DNA of 64,000 nt. Origin: Lutraria lutraria. Taxonomy: Eukaryota > Mollusca > Bivalvia > Venerida > Mactridae. The notes beneath the pieces are model-generated. The model saw only the letters and a list, made by a program, of their open reading frames with translations. It ran no database searches and was not told where the DNA came from. A program made the position numbers and the translations under genes. Below are positions 1 through 11,800 of this stretch, one piece after another. Every line of letters begins with the position of its first letter. The first letter of the stretch is position 1. The stretch is from assembly GCA_964023205.1 (NCBI GenBank), contig OZ026847.1:9606652-9670651 (forward strand), given 5' to 3'.

Positions 1-1258
1 AAGCTTGAAGACTTGTACATCAGTGATAATGGTATTGAAGTCATTGAAGGACTAGAACATAATGTGAGTGATGAGTTCATTTGAATATGCTTAATAATGT
101 TGAAGCTGCGGCTGTGGTCCAGAGTTACTCAGTTAGTGCGCTAGATTTGTAACCCGGCAATCTGGGTTCAATTCCTTGTCACAGCAGGTCATACTCTTCC
201 ATGATTTGATGTCTGTTTTCCTCCACCTGTGGAGTAGTAGCTGGTTCCCAGTGGGAGCATCAGTTAGTTCTGACCGTCCAAGAAAACTTGAAAGGGGAAC
301 CAACCGCATCTTAGATGCCAGGGGCATAAAAACAACCAAGTCTCTTGATATAAGGACATTGTCAAATTGAAACATGGTAGAAATATTGAAAACAAGTATG
401 AAATAAGAAACTGCTCTAATATTTGGATCTTAATATTGAGCGGGTAACTAAATGAGGTTTTATTGTATTGGAAAAATGTGAGTGATGTCAAGTTTGCAAA
501 TATCTTCTGATGTAAGGTTTGGTTTAGATTAATCTTAAACATGTAACTATGTATGTATGATTTCATTATGTTTTTCTTATAGACGCAACTTACCACACTT
601 GATTTGGCCAATAACAGAATAAAGAAAATTCAAAACCTTGAACAACTTTGTGAGCTTCAGGAATTCTGGGTAAGTTAAGGCTGTTGATGTTTTCTACATG
701 TCTTCATTTTCACTGATTTCTGCTTCTGTTAACCGCACATACTGGATAGATTTCTAGTTAGGTTGATTTAAGAGGGGAAAAAATTGAATTTTTCTATATT
801 GCATTGCTAACTGTGGCTTATTTAAGCATCAGTGTGAACTTCTTAATGAAAACCGTTCATCAGACTTATTCTTATTTATTGTCACTTCTGAAACTTTTCA
901 CCTACTATACCGTAATATGCATTGCAACAACTGTTCCAAAAACACATAAATACAACCATACAGTCCTTTGCGGTGAAATTTCTGTTTTATAAAAACATTC
1001 AATGATTGCTTGTTTATACATGTATTTAAATATGTCTTCTCTTTTTTGCAGTTCAATGATAATAAAGTGGAATCCTGGAAGGAGATTGAATCTTTGATAC
1101 CTTTAAAGAAGTTAGAAACAGTGTATTTGGAAAGAAATCCTATATATTACGACCCTACAGCGCCATTGAAGATGGATTCCAGTTACAGGAGAAAAATCAA
1201 ATTGACTTTACCTTGGATAAAACAAATAGATGCCACTATGGCACAGAGCATGAGTTAG
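1..1258 (+). CDS. PPP1R7: PPP1R7 / sds22, protein phosphatase 1 regulatory subunit (3' part)
   Basis: Leucine-rich-repeat protein that binds the PP1 catalytic subunit and controls its maturation and nuclear/mitotic activity. Three coding exons are present: 1-63 (continues upstream of the window), 583-669 and 1052-1258 (TAG stop 1256-1258). Each intron is GT-AG (gtgagt/tatag and gtaagt/tgcag) and all junctions are phase 0. The joined 118 residues contain consecutive LRRs (KLEDLYISDNGIEVIEGLE; LTTLDLANNRIKKIQNL; LQEFWFNDNKVESW) and the family-specific C-terminal cap with LETVYLERNP, a short polar insertion (IYYDPTAPLKM) and YRRKIKLTLPWIKQIDAT. The order and the cap match vertebrate PPP1R7 closely. 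The extreme C terminus (MAQSMS) is not the vertebrate ending. Identification is from remembered family sequence, not a search; confidence is high. Confidence 0.95.
108..335 (+). repeat. tRNA-derived SINE, family A, copy 1 (in PPP1R7 intron)
   Basis: A tRNA-like head (about 108-180) has an A-box-like stretch near 116-140, a TTTGTAA anticodon-loop-like segment and a B box GGTTCAATTCC at 165-175. It is followed by a non-tRNA body with TTTTCCTCCACCTGTGG. A second copy with the same head and body lies at 28241-28440. The cloverleaf is imperfect and the body is shared, so this is a retroposon, not a tRNA gene. Confidence 0.7.
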
Positions 1259-1566
1259 AATGTGTATTTCATTGCTGACTTAACTGAATAATGTGCAGGC
1301 TATAACTGCCATCCATTTATTTCCAAGGGATTAATTACTGAGTTCTTCAAATGAATTTAAGATTGTTGCCTTTTTGATTGTTGTTAAATTTCATATTATC
1401 CCTTAACTTATAATTTTTTACTGGAATTGATGGGTGGTCAGAAATATTTGGTTAAATTCTATTTCTTCATTTCAAGTACATGATATTGTGATATTAAGAT
1501 GTTATGGACTGTTTTCCATGTGTGGGGTGTTCTTAAACACTAGAATATTTAGAATGTTTTATTATT

Positions 1567-1572
1567 AATAAA
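1567..1572 (+). terminator. Poly(A) signal of PPP1R7
   Basis: AATAAA lies about 310 bp after the PPP1R7 stop, in AT-rich 3' UTR with T/G-rich sequence downstream (near 1590-1625). It is the first canonical hexamer after the stop codon. The cleavage site itself is not determined. Confidence 0.6.
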
Positions 1573-1672
1573 TGGAATAATGTGTTATCTTTTGATTGCC
1601 TTAACTGTAGTTTTGTATTAATGAAAGTAAATTGCAATTCTTGATTCATGTGACATTCTGTTTGTCTACCTG

Positions 1673-1921
1673 TTTTTTTTGTTTGTTTGTTTGAGGTTTA
1701 TGCCCCTTTTCAACAACCAGAGTCATTTGAGGCGGACATTTCACCTGACCATCGTTCCTGGGAAGAACCAGTTTTAGACTCTCATCCTCCTTAAGCAACT
1801 GACTACTTTCTCACATAAAGAGACATGGTCGATAGCTGGACTCAAACCCACGACTCTCTATCAGTGAGAGGTTACAGTGATTTTAAGTAGCAACCTTATT
1901 ACTCAACCATGGAGGCGGGTC
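1673..1921 (-). repeat. tRNA-derived SINE, family B, copy 1
   Basis: Read on the minus strand, it starts with a tRNA-like head with a long variable arm (Leu/Ser type). The A-box-like part is near 1890-1918, a CTGTAACCTCTCACTGAT arm follows, and a B-box-like GGGTTTGAGTCC is near 1835-1850. A body follows that ends in an AAACAAAC-type tail (tttgtttgtttg on +). Copies 2 and 3 are at 7185-7431 and 9408-9643 in the same orientation. Confidence 0.75.
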
Positions 1922-3670
1922 TGTCTGCCTGGTAGCGCTTCAGTTGTATCATGTTAATATGGACATATTAGCAGTATTTTCTCAGCTTATATTGAAATGA
2001 GGCCTTATAGATTTGGTGTACTTCATCTAAATATCTTGTTCACCTCATAAAGAGACGACATTATTTCACAGGGTGAGACAAGGGTGTGATTGACTAGACT
2101 TATTAGATTTTTGTCCAAGATAGCCCATGGTAATGATTTTTTTCTGGAATTATTATATTACCATAATTTTACTATAATGTAGTGTCTTGTTAAATTCATC
2201 ATTATTTTTATTAATATTTCTTCTTAGTGTTGTGATGTAAGTTTACTGTTGAAGTTTATCATACTTTATCATATTTAGGAGATAGGTATGTTTGATTATA
2301 CTGATACGTATGAATGAAAGGGTTAACCTAATCCTATGAAATTATTTCTATTACGCCCATTTTTCCTAAGGTTCAATTCTTATTATTTCCTCTTTCGAGG
2401 AAAAGGGGTATATTGCTTTGCACATGTCGATCATTGGCTCCTCAGTTTTGGTTAGAAGGTTGGTCACCACATGTTGATGACTCGTATTAATTTTGAGGTC
2501 AGTAGGTCACTTTTCCAGCAAAAATTGACACAAATGTGAAATTTAACACCATGTACTTTGTACACACTCTGTTAATTATTATTTCGTCTATTGGCATTGG
2601 ATACCATTTAATATACCTTGATGGGTCCTTGTAATTTTGTTTTTATTCATGACTATATTCATTGATCCTTTTTCTATCAACATAATATTTACATAAAAGA
2701 TGATGTATGACAATAAGAAAGCCAAGTCATTGATTAATTCTGTGCCATGTTATTTTGAGCGAGTTTGTTCTGTAAGTGCTAATAGTTGTTTATTCGATAT
2801 TTGTAATGATTTTATTATTGTTGACATAGCTTTTAAATACTTTCTTACTTTTTCATGCTTGTAGTGCTTATTAACAATCCTTTTACAACTTGAGCAACAG
2901 TTTTGTCATCTTATATATCTTGCCAGGTACCAAGGTTATAAAACTTGAGATGGATCTCAAATTTTGTTTTCATTATTCTTAAGTTAATTTTGATACAATT
3001 AAATAAGTGCTGAAAATGTCTTAAGTATACTAGATAATAAATCAAAGTACATATAATCAAACAGGCCTATAGCCTGATATAAGTTGAGAAACAACATGGA
3101 TTTTGAGACAGATGACTGATATCAAGTTCTTTAACCTTGGACCAAATCTTCCAATTCAAAATCAATGTTATGATTATCAATTTAAACCATGATCTGTGCT
3201 CAGGGTGTGTTAGTTCAGTTGTTAATGTTTGTAAAATGATTTCATCTCTACAGCTTGTGCTAAAAAAATACAACTCTATCAACACATTAATTATACAAGA
3301 TGTCAACTAATTTCCTGATCACACTGACCAAGCTTACTTACTTCCTTTTTAAAAACCTCAGTCAATTCAGTTACTAGTAATTGTCTGACCGCGACTGTCG
3401 AATGGGACATTAAAATCAACTGATAAATAGACACTGGTAATTGTCCGTGTTTGTTTTGTAATTAATAGCTGAATTGTTCTCCAAATTTTGTATATTTTTG
3501 TAATAAAAGTTTAGACTTTGTGATCCAGTCTTGGTTTATTATCTTATACCCACAAACTTAGCAATTAACACTGTACCTGCTTACTGTATGCATTGAAACC
3601 CCAAAGGTAATTGCAAGATCAGGTTATAACTACATGTATATCATATAGAATGTTGGACAAAAGCTCCCCT

Positions 3671-3728
3671 GGGAATGTCTGGGGTAGAAAAATAATGGGC
3701 GGACGGAAATACTACCCCAGACATTTCC
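3671..3728. repeat. Short inverted repeat (17 bp arms)
   Basis: Arms at 3671-3687 and 3712-3728 (AATGTCTGGGGTAG and its complement) can pair with one mismatch around a 24-base loop. It lies in the PPP1R7-SSU72 intergenic space and is flanked by degenerate 'acaaaagct' pieces near 3657, 3969 and 4063, so it may be the core of an old inverted-repeat element. Confidence 0.5.
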
Positions 3729-4204
3729 TCTCCCGTCTTTTTACACCCCAAACAAAAGCTCAGTGATATAGCTATTGTAAGAATTGATCTTGGACCATGT
3801 TCTCCATTCTTCATATGTTGTTACGACTATATCATAATTGTTTTACAATAGGTGCCTGAAACAATGAATTCAATTGAAAATTGTCCTAGTGCTATAATAC
3901 TGAATGATCATTACCCCCCCCCCCCACCCCCTTCCATTATAAATAAGCTTTATGATAGCTTTGATGGTTAAGCTTTTGTCCGGGATGCAAAAAGACGGTA
4001 GAGCAAATGTCCACAGTGGAAAATAACAGGAGAGGTGTTGTTGGCCCCTATCAAAACTGATAGGTGAGCTTTTGTCTTAAGTCTGTTAATGTCTGTTGAC
4101 CCAGCACGTTTGGAGTAAACAATTATGGTACATTTCATAAGTATTAGAGAGGTACACTCATACAAATAATAAACATTCATTGACACACATATTTACACAA
4201 ATAG

Positions 4205-4210
4205 TTTATT
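4205..4210 (-). terminator. Candidate poly(A) signal of SSU72
   Basis: TTTATT on + (AATAAA on -) lies about 1.7 kb past the SSU72 stop. Other hexamers occur nearer the stop (for example near 4650), so the true 3' end is uncertain. 4211-5897 is read as SSU72 3' UTR or downstream DNA and includes a TA-flanked MITE at 5115-5279. Confidence 0.35.
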
Positions 4211-5114
4211 TTTCACAATAAGAAACAACACACTTATGCACATAGTCTTCCGATCAAAGAATTCATATAAAAATCAGGCAGCATGCAAGCAGCTTCAGTA
4301 TAAAAAATCTAACAATACTTTCATGTCAGTAACAAAATGCAGCCAATTTATGGAATTGTACAAAAACTTAACATATAATGGTAAAGTATAACACAAGTTC
4401 TTGAAAATATGGTTATAGTGTACTTGTGTATAGTGAAGAATTTTAATACTAGTATAGTGAAGAATTTAATACTAGTATAGTGGTTTCCAACAGTATATTC
4501 AAAGTATGAAATATTGGGACTGAAATATATTGCTAAAGTAGGAAAGGAATATACAGAAAAAAAACAACATTACTATTGGGTTAAGTAAGCATGTTTTTCC
4601 CTAATAATAGAGTAACAGTGTTGAATTTGGGGTGATGGGAAATTATTAGATTTTATTTGGTAATTTAGCCTTTATATTGATTAATAGAGGAAAGCCTCTA
4701 CGGTCAAAAAGCCAATTTTTTTATAAAAGAAATGGAAGCTTACACACAAATCACACAAAACTACAACAAACATATACTAAGTCATGTTCACTATAATACC
4801 AGTACATTGTATGTAATGCAGACTTACAGAATGTTGACTGACATGTCAGAAATTATTCACCAATCCTCAAGCACTGGTTAAAACTACACAAGTCACATCA
4901 ATATTTCTGTAATAAATGACGTAATATAATTTATAAATAAGAAATACATGAATACTCATGAAAATTATCCTACATATGAATGTTATCTAATGTCGAGATG
5001 AAATGATAATTACATACTAGTATTTTAATATCTTGATTATGATGGAATACATATTGGTCAATTTCTTTTAATGCCTAAGAAGAGTTTCACCATAATTTCA
5101 GCCAATCAAAAATA

Positions 5115-5279
5115 CAGTACAACCTCTCCAGAGCAGCCCTCTCTTGAGCAACAACCTCCCTTCAACAACAGCATGATTTTTCCCACTGCATGATTAATTT
5201 AACCTCTCTAGAGCAACAACCTCTCTAAACATCATTATTCGCTACTCCCAAAGGACGTTGCTCTAGAGAGGTTGCACTG
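5115..5279. mobile_element. Tc1/mariner-type MITE, family I, copy 1
   Basis: Terminal inverted repeats CAGTACAACCTCTC and GAGAGGTTGCACTG are flanked on both sides by TA (5113-5114, 5280-5281), the target duplication typical of Tc1/mariner elements. The body repeats an 'agagcaacaacctctct' motif. Related copies are at 31751-31922, 41776-41952 and 55673-56063. It has no coding capacity and lies in the SSU72 3' UTR or flank. Confidence 0.75.
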
Positions 5280-5340
5280 TACTTCAAACGTAGCAATATC
5301 TCATACAATCTAAAATCCCTACATATTGATAAACCGTAGA

Positions 5341-5520
5341 TATTTCAAACCAGAAAAGCACTAGGCCAAAATACAAATAACCCATACTATAAGATTAGTG
5401 GGCTATCAAAAATAAACAACAAACCCACTTTGTCTGAATACATAATTTTGAGAATGATCACTAGCCCAAATAGAAATTTACTGCCCCTGGGCTTTGGGCT
5501 TGTGAGTAAGCATGATGACT
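5341..5520. repeat. Dispersed 'actagccc' repeat, copy 1
   Basis: A repeat marked by 'tagcccaaatagaaatttac' then 'ctgggctttgggct'. Related stretches are at 17905-18030 (SSU72 intron), 26905-26965 (WDR33 intron, short) and 39670-39800 (WDR33 intron). Class unknown; no tRNA head or clear inverted ends seen. Confidence 0.55.
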
Positions 5521-5897
5521 ACACTAGCTGCTCTGTACATGGTTTGCCTAGTAGAGCAAGCTCTTTTTACTTGGGTAAATGTGTCATTTCTGATGTCATT
5601 GTCTGAATTTTTAAAATGTCAGTCAGACCTATAAAATCTTTACCCTCTCCTATCAAACTGTATCATTATCAAAAATGTAGCAATCAAATTTTCAACAACA
5701 ACAAAAATTTTTTTTTCCAATTATTGTCAGATATGCCTTTTTCTTAATAGAGAATTACTGGTATGACAAATATGGGCAATATAATGATTCGTGATTGTTG
5801 AATTATTTTGGCATGATGAGATTACTCCGAATCACACAGATGCTTGATAATCTGTCATTAACAAAAATCAAGGTTAAACAGCAGCTTGGTATCGGGG

Positions 5898-8800
5898 TCA
5901 CAAAAACATGACTGTATGAAGTATAGATCTCGATGATTTTGCTTCATATTCCTGTATGATTTCATCGATTTCGTCATCAATGTCGTCACACTTCACAAGC
6001 TGTAAAAAAAAATCATCCATAATATTATAATTTGTTTCTTCGTCTATGTTTCTTTTTTGGTATTCACAGGAAAAAAATATAAGAAATCAAGAAAATAAAT
6101 GTAAAAATTCAAGGAAAAAATGTTAGAATTCAAAGAAGTAACATTTCAGATGACAGTCTTTGAACTAGTTTTTTGTGACTATATACTTTATGAAGGAAAC
6201 TCTCTTAAACTAGTATGTCCATTTCGGCCAGGGGGCAACCCACTTATTCGAAGACTGTGATTACATTACAAGAGATTATGTTTGGTGTAAACAAAGCAGT
6301 ACTAGTATAAAAAATACTGATGGGTCTATCACTGATATCGACTGATAGCAGTGGCGTCTTATTTATATTGCTTAAAATACATTCAAATACTTGCACTGAC
6401 TTAATATTCATAAGGGTTTTTTCTCTCAATTGACTGATCTGTCATAGTTCAATATTCCTGGGTACAAAAAAAATCTCAACAGAACTATGACAGCAAATCG
6501 AGAGCTCAACGCAACACTGTCCTAACTTGTTCTTACTTCAATATGAGTTACAACACTGTTGCATTGAGCACTTGGTTAATGTAGTCATCTAGTAACTTGA
6601 CAAAATAACTTAACTCTCATGTGAGCTTTGGTAATTTTTGGTGTGTTTACAAATTAATATTACTTGTCCAAGTATACAGATATTTTGATGAGTCAAATGT
6701 ATACTATACTATAGTATCACCGTTATGTTAAGTGTTCACGTACATACAGTACTAAATTGATAATAAGACAAGAGCGCCGCTAATGCTAGTCTGTTCATCG
6801 CCTTAGCGCGATCTATCCACTTATGAAGTTTCAAGATGCTACCTCGTCATGAGCTATGTGATAACAATAGTTTGACTTTTTCTTTAAAAAACCAGACAAG
6901 CTAAAAATGTTAAATATTAGTAGCACTTGAGCGTTTATATATTTGCATTGTTCTTCACTTGACTCTATAATACTTTAACTTACTGTTGTGATTAAATCTC
7001 TGATGACCAGAGCACCGATAGTGGCTTCTTCATGATTATCTTGTATGTCTATGTTGATTATATGTGTTTGATGATTATCTGCTTTTTCCCGAGATTCCAA
7101 ATCTGAAATTGAGAATAAAATGTTCAAAGTCAAGCTGAATGGTAATTCAACCAGTAATAGGGCTAAATGTCACACCAGCAGCCAGTTTTGTTTGTTTGAA
7201 TGAGTTGTACGCCCCTTTTCAACTGTCAAAGAGTCATATGAGGCGGACAGTTCACCTAACCATCGTTCCTGAGAACCAGTACTAGACTCCCATCCTCCGT
7301 AAGCAACTGGCTACTTTCTCACATAAAGAGTCATGGTCAGTAGCTGGGTTTGAACCCACAACCCTCCATCAGTGAGAGGTTACAGTGATTTGAAGTCAGC
7401 GACTTTAACCACTCGACAATGGAGGCGGGGTACCAACATCAAGTGCCTTTGGCAGTTTTTCAAGCTTTAAAAAATTGAACGAGTTAAACAACCCTTTATC
7501 TAACATGTAAGCTCTTAAAGCATTGGCCAATATGTAAAAGAACTTCTTACACTTATAGCAATTAAATTTTTTTTATGAAATGTAGATAAAAACAGTAAAG
7601 AAAATGTTACCCTCGAGTATTTGATCATAAACACGCTCCTCACATGCCACTATGATATCAAACGAGTCGCGACAAGCTTGAAATCTCTCTGGTCTCTGTT
7701 TTATTCTACGATTTCTGTCCAACATATGTAAAATACCATTCTGTTTATATCTGATATCTGAGGTCAAGGATCTTATCAAGGAACATGTAATTACATGTAC
7801 CGTACATGTAAATTACCGTACATGTAAAAAAACGTACATGAAAATTACCGTACATGTAAATGTATGGTATAAAACATAAACAAATCTATCAGTATAAACC
7901 CCTATCAATTGTCACAGATTGCACCTAATATGCCAAAAATTTTCATTTCCAGTTACTTGACCTACAAGATAGGATAGTTTGGTTGTTATTCTTGTTTTCC
8001 AATTTCTTTTCCAAACATGACTTGTAATATTTTCTGCATTTTCAATTTTTCTGTTCGAAACTTTTGGGTACGTGCCAAAAAATGGAGTCAGTCGGGTAAC
8101 TGGAAACGTGACTTTTTCTGGTCTTGGCTCATATTTATCACTTGATAATAAATATATGATAAGTCATTCAACTAGGGATCATTAAACCACTTGTGCTTCC
8201 CATTTGTGACTTAAATCTTGCACTATCGCTCTCCTGCCTATACTTTATCAAGTGATAAAACATGGAACATATTTTATCAGTTATTTAATTAATGTATTGT
8301 ACAAACACTTCTTATCACAGCTGGCTGCATCTGAAATATATAAAATATTCATGAATAGGAGTAATCATTGATTTTGTTTAACCAGAAACAGACAAATTAT
8401 TTTTTATTACCTGGCCTTAGGTTATAAAACTTGAGATCGACCTACAATCTCAACTCTCATTATTGTCTTTTAATTTTCTAATGATGATATTATTCAAACA
8501 TTAGTCAGACAGCATAATCAATCTGAACATGTATTTAGAAATTAATCAGCTCCATCTTTTCAATCATGATATTTTTAGACATGGAATTGATTTTGGAGCT
8601 CTGAGACTGTTCTCAAGTTCTATAACCTTGGGGCCATGATTCTTCTCACAGCCTCTCCAACTGGAATACTCATGTATTCATCATTCAAATAATATCAATA
8701 AATGGGTAATATCCTGGTTTTGACCCCGGGGTTTAAACCAGGAGTATATAATACTGTTCATTCCGTTATACTCCTGATTTAAACCCCGGGATCTAAACCA

Positions 8801-11800
8801 GGATATTGCCCAAAATAGTGTCAAGTATATTAACTAAGGCAAATAATGTTGCATTTACCTGATCAATATGTTAACATACTATACAAAATCGTTTAGTTGT
8901 CTGCCCTTTATTCACTATCATCTAAGAAAGCTATGACCAGTTGTTGACTACATATCAAGTTGTGTACCAGTGTAATATATGCACACCTATGATGGCTTTT
9001 TCTTCTAGTTTAACTATTTTAGTACATACTGCAAATTACTTCCTGTTCATGATTGTATATTAATGCTCGTTTTCAACAGTATTTTAAAGTTAGATATAAG
9101 CAGGCAGTTTATCCAACCAGTTTTCCTGTATACTGCTAATTTAGATCAACATGCAATTAGGAATCTGATAAGTTACCTATTTAATTATTAGCTATGTCAA
9201 AGTAAATCCCTATTTCGCTCATCTGAGTCAAAGGTCAATGGACTAAATATATACAATTGATAAAGTTAGGGAGATGGAATTATATATACAATTTTGGGCT
9301 AAAACCAAACACATATTAATGAGTTATATTTGGATCAAAAGAATCAGATCAAGGTAATAATTACAGGAAGACATGGTGAATCAAAATGTAGAGAGAATTC
9401 ATACTGAAATTTTGTTTGTTTATATCGAGTTTTACACCCCTTTTCAATAGTCGGACAGTTTACCTAAACATCGCCCCTGGGAAGAACCAGTACTAGACTC
9501 CAATCCTCCGTTAGCAACTGCCTACTTTCTTACATAAAGAGACATGGTCGGTAGGGGGGCTCGAACCCACGACCCTCTATCAGTGAGAGGTTACAGCGAT
9601 TTGAAGTCAGTGACCTTAACCACTCGACCACGGAGGCGGGTCATACTGAATTCAAGCTAAATTTAGTGATACACCATACCTGATGATGGACAAGTTAAGG
9701 CCCAGTTCAGATATAGTTCAAAATAATAATCATTTTGTCCACTAAATAAGAAAAGAATCAATAAATAGTAGATTGAAGTGAAAGATAGTAAAATAAAGTA
9801 TATTTTGATAAACCAACACCATAGACAGAGATAAATACAATGTTTGGACAAGTTATTCAAATTATCTCCCCTGATAACTTTCCACAAGTGCCATGACATA
9901 TGAAGATATTTGCTGCACCTTATTAACAATATGCAATGCAGATATAATAATGACTAATATACTGGTATTTTGGGACTTTTTCAAAGCAGTTTTTTGGTCA
10001 TATAAACTACATGCACGTTTTTCTAACGAATTCATAATCGTCTTATAATTTTTGCATTTTTCAAGAGGTTATATAGCTGTGGTAACATAATGGATAATAT
10101 CGATGTATATATGTTTTAAATAGTGAAAATCGTGACGGCTAAATTGAAGCAACTCAATTCATAATTCGTTCGTTTATTTAGTATCTAATAAGGGAGAGAA
10201 CTCTTTATATGTATAATTATATTAACTTATATAAGAACTAGCTGAAAAAGCCACTTAAAGCCATAATGAAGCAATAAGAAACAGTATCAATATTATAACT
10301 GAACATCCACTACTCTACCAGTACGCTAACTATAAACTTAAGCAAAAAGACTAGATGAGGTAACAAAAGAACTGCCTCACTGGGCATCATGTCTCAGTTT
10401 ACAGGAGACTGATTTGGTGTATTTATGCTGAAGACAGAAATGCTGATGCACTAAATATGTTCTGAATATACTGTAAGGAATATCGTAAATTAGTTACCAG
10501 TAATTGAATAGAGAATTCAACTGGAGTGGATCAATGTTAAGCTTGGTCAGTCACAACACAGTGATCGTAAGTTCTTTCGTACCTTATTTAAAGAAAATTG
10601 AGTTCTACAGCCCGGTGACCTTGACCTACTAACCCACAAAACATGATTCAACCTCTATTATTTATTGTATACAGTGATTTACTTCCTGGAATGAAATCCA
10701 AGAAAGCTAGAGGTTGGACTCTAGTGACCTTGACACTCATGTTCAGATATAATCTAATAATGTAACCTTCACCTTAATTGACATAGTTGGATTTCCCAGG
10801 GAGAAAAAAATACCTTTAGGATCAGAAACTGCAGTAATGTTAGTGTATATTTGTTGACTCAGCACAACAAATGAAATATTGAGTTATTACATAATAAATC
10901 ATGCAATGATTTTCTTGAATGATTTTAACTGTGTGGTTTTCTAGTTGCAACGTAGCAATCCAATTGAATCAATAAACATAAAAGATTGACCTATCTATTT
11001 GCAGCATAGCTCTTGAAAATATACTAACAGCTAGACTAATATACATCAAAACTTGTTAAATCAAGGGAAGTAACTCTGATAAAACATTAAACTACTGAAA
11101 GCATCCTACTTGCCAATTTCAACATTACACACACTATCTACACAACAAACCATACGCACAAATGCCTGACAAGAGTATGCACCGTGTAAAATGTGCTTCA
11201 AATACAATGTACATTCAAATGAAATTCCAACAATTTCTAAAGATGATTTCTCAAATTTGACAGAATCTGTCAATGCAACACTAATTGTACACACTACACA
11301 AAATATGCTTTCATTTTCCAATGGCCAATTTCTAATTATAAGTAATCGCCCAAAATGTTCTACACCACACAAACCTATGCTTTGAGAATCCTTGCTAATC
11401 AGAAAGGGGTTCAATTTCTTATCCCCTCAAATTTCTTTATGGATTTACACAATCCACAAAAATGGCCCCGTGTTCACTGAAAAATTACATCCCTGCCATA
11501 TTCTAGCAAATCATTGTGCTTACAATTATGCTCAGTTTTACTTCATAAAAGTATACAAGTATTGCTTTGATAAAGGTGGACAGAGAACTGCCATCCTGAA
11601 ACAAGTGTTGAAACATCCCATTTTTAAATTACAGGGACATGATTTAGACAGGTTTTTTTTCCATTTATAATCTCTTAATTAGATATTTGGTGTAGAGATC
11701 TTTACCTTAAAACACTATCTGTTATCTTAAGAACAAGAATACTACGAAAGATACCATGTTTGCAGTAGTATTGTATATTTCTATGATTTGTATACCAATT

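Larger units (their letters stand above)
1573..4200. other. Convergent intergenic region between PPP1R7 and SSU72
   Basis: No supported gene. It holds a minus-oriented SINE (1673-1921), a dispersed mollusc-type repeat (about 2395-2560, with 'ggggtatattgctttgc' shared with 45320), a 17 bp-arm hairpin at 3671-3728 and a poly(C) run near 3914. The remaining AT-rich sequence shows nothing I recognise. Confidence 0.6.

Noticed and set aside
3914..3930. Poly(C) runs here and at 45292, and poly(G) at 22970
   Set aside because: Ordinary homopolymer tracts, often length-unreliable in assemblies; no associated structure seen.
9560..9640. tRNA gene on the minus strand
   Set aside because: The tRNA-like head is followed by a body and tail shared with two other copies (1673, 7185), so it is a SINE; stems are also imperfect.
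11106..11670. Several open frames on both strands in SSU72 intron 2
   Set aside because: No family signature, no matching splice sites, and frames are open on both strands, as expected of a low-stop chance stretch.
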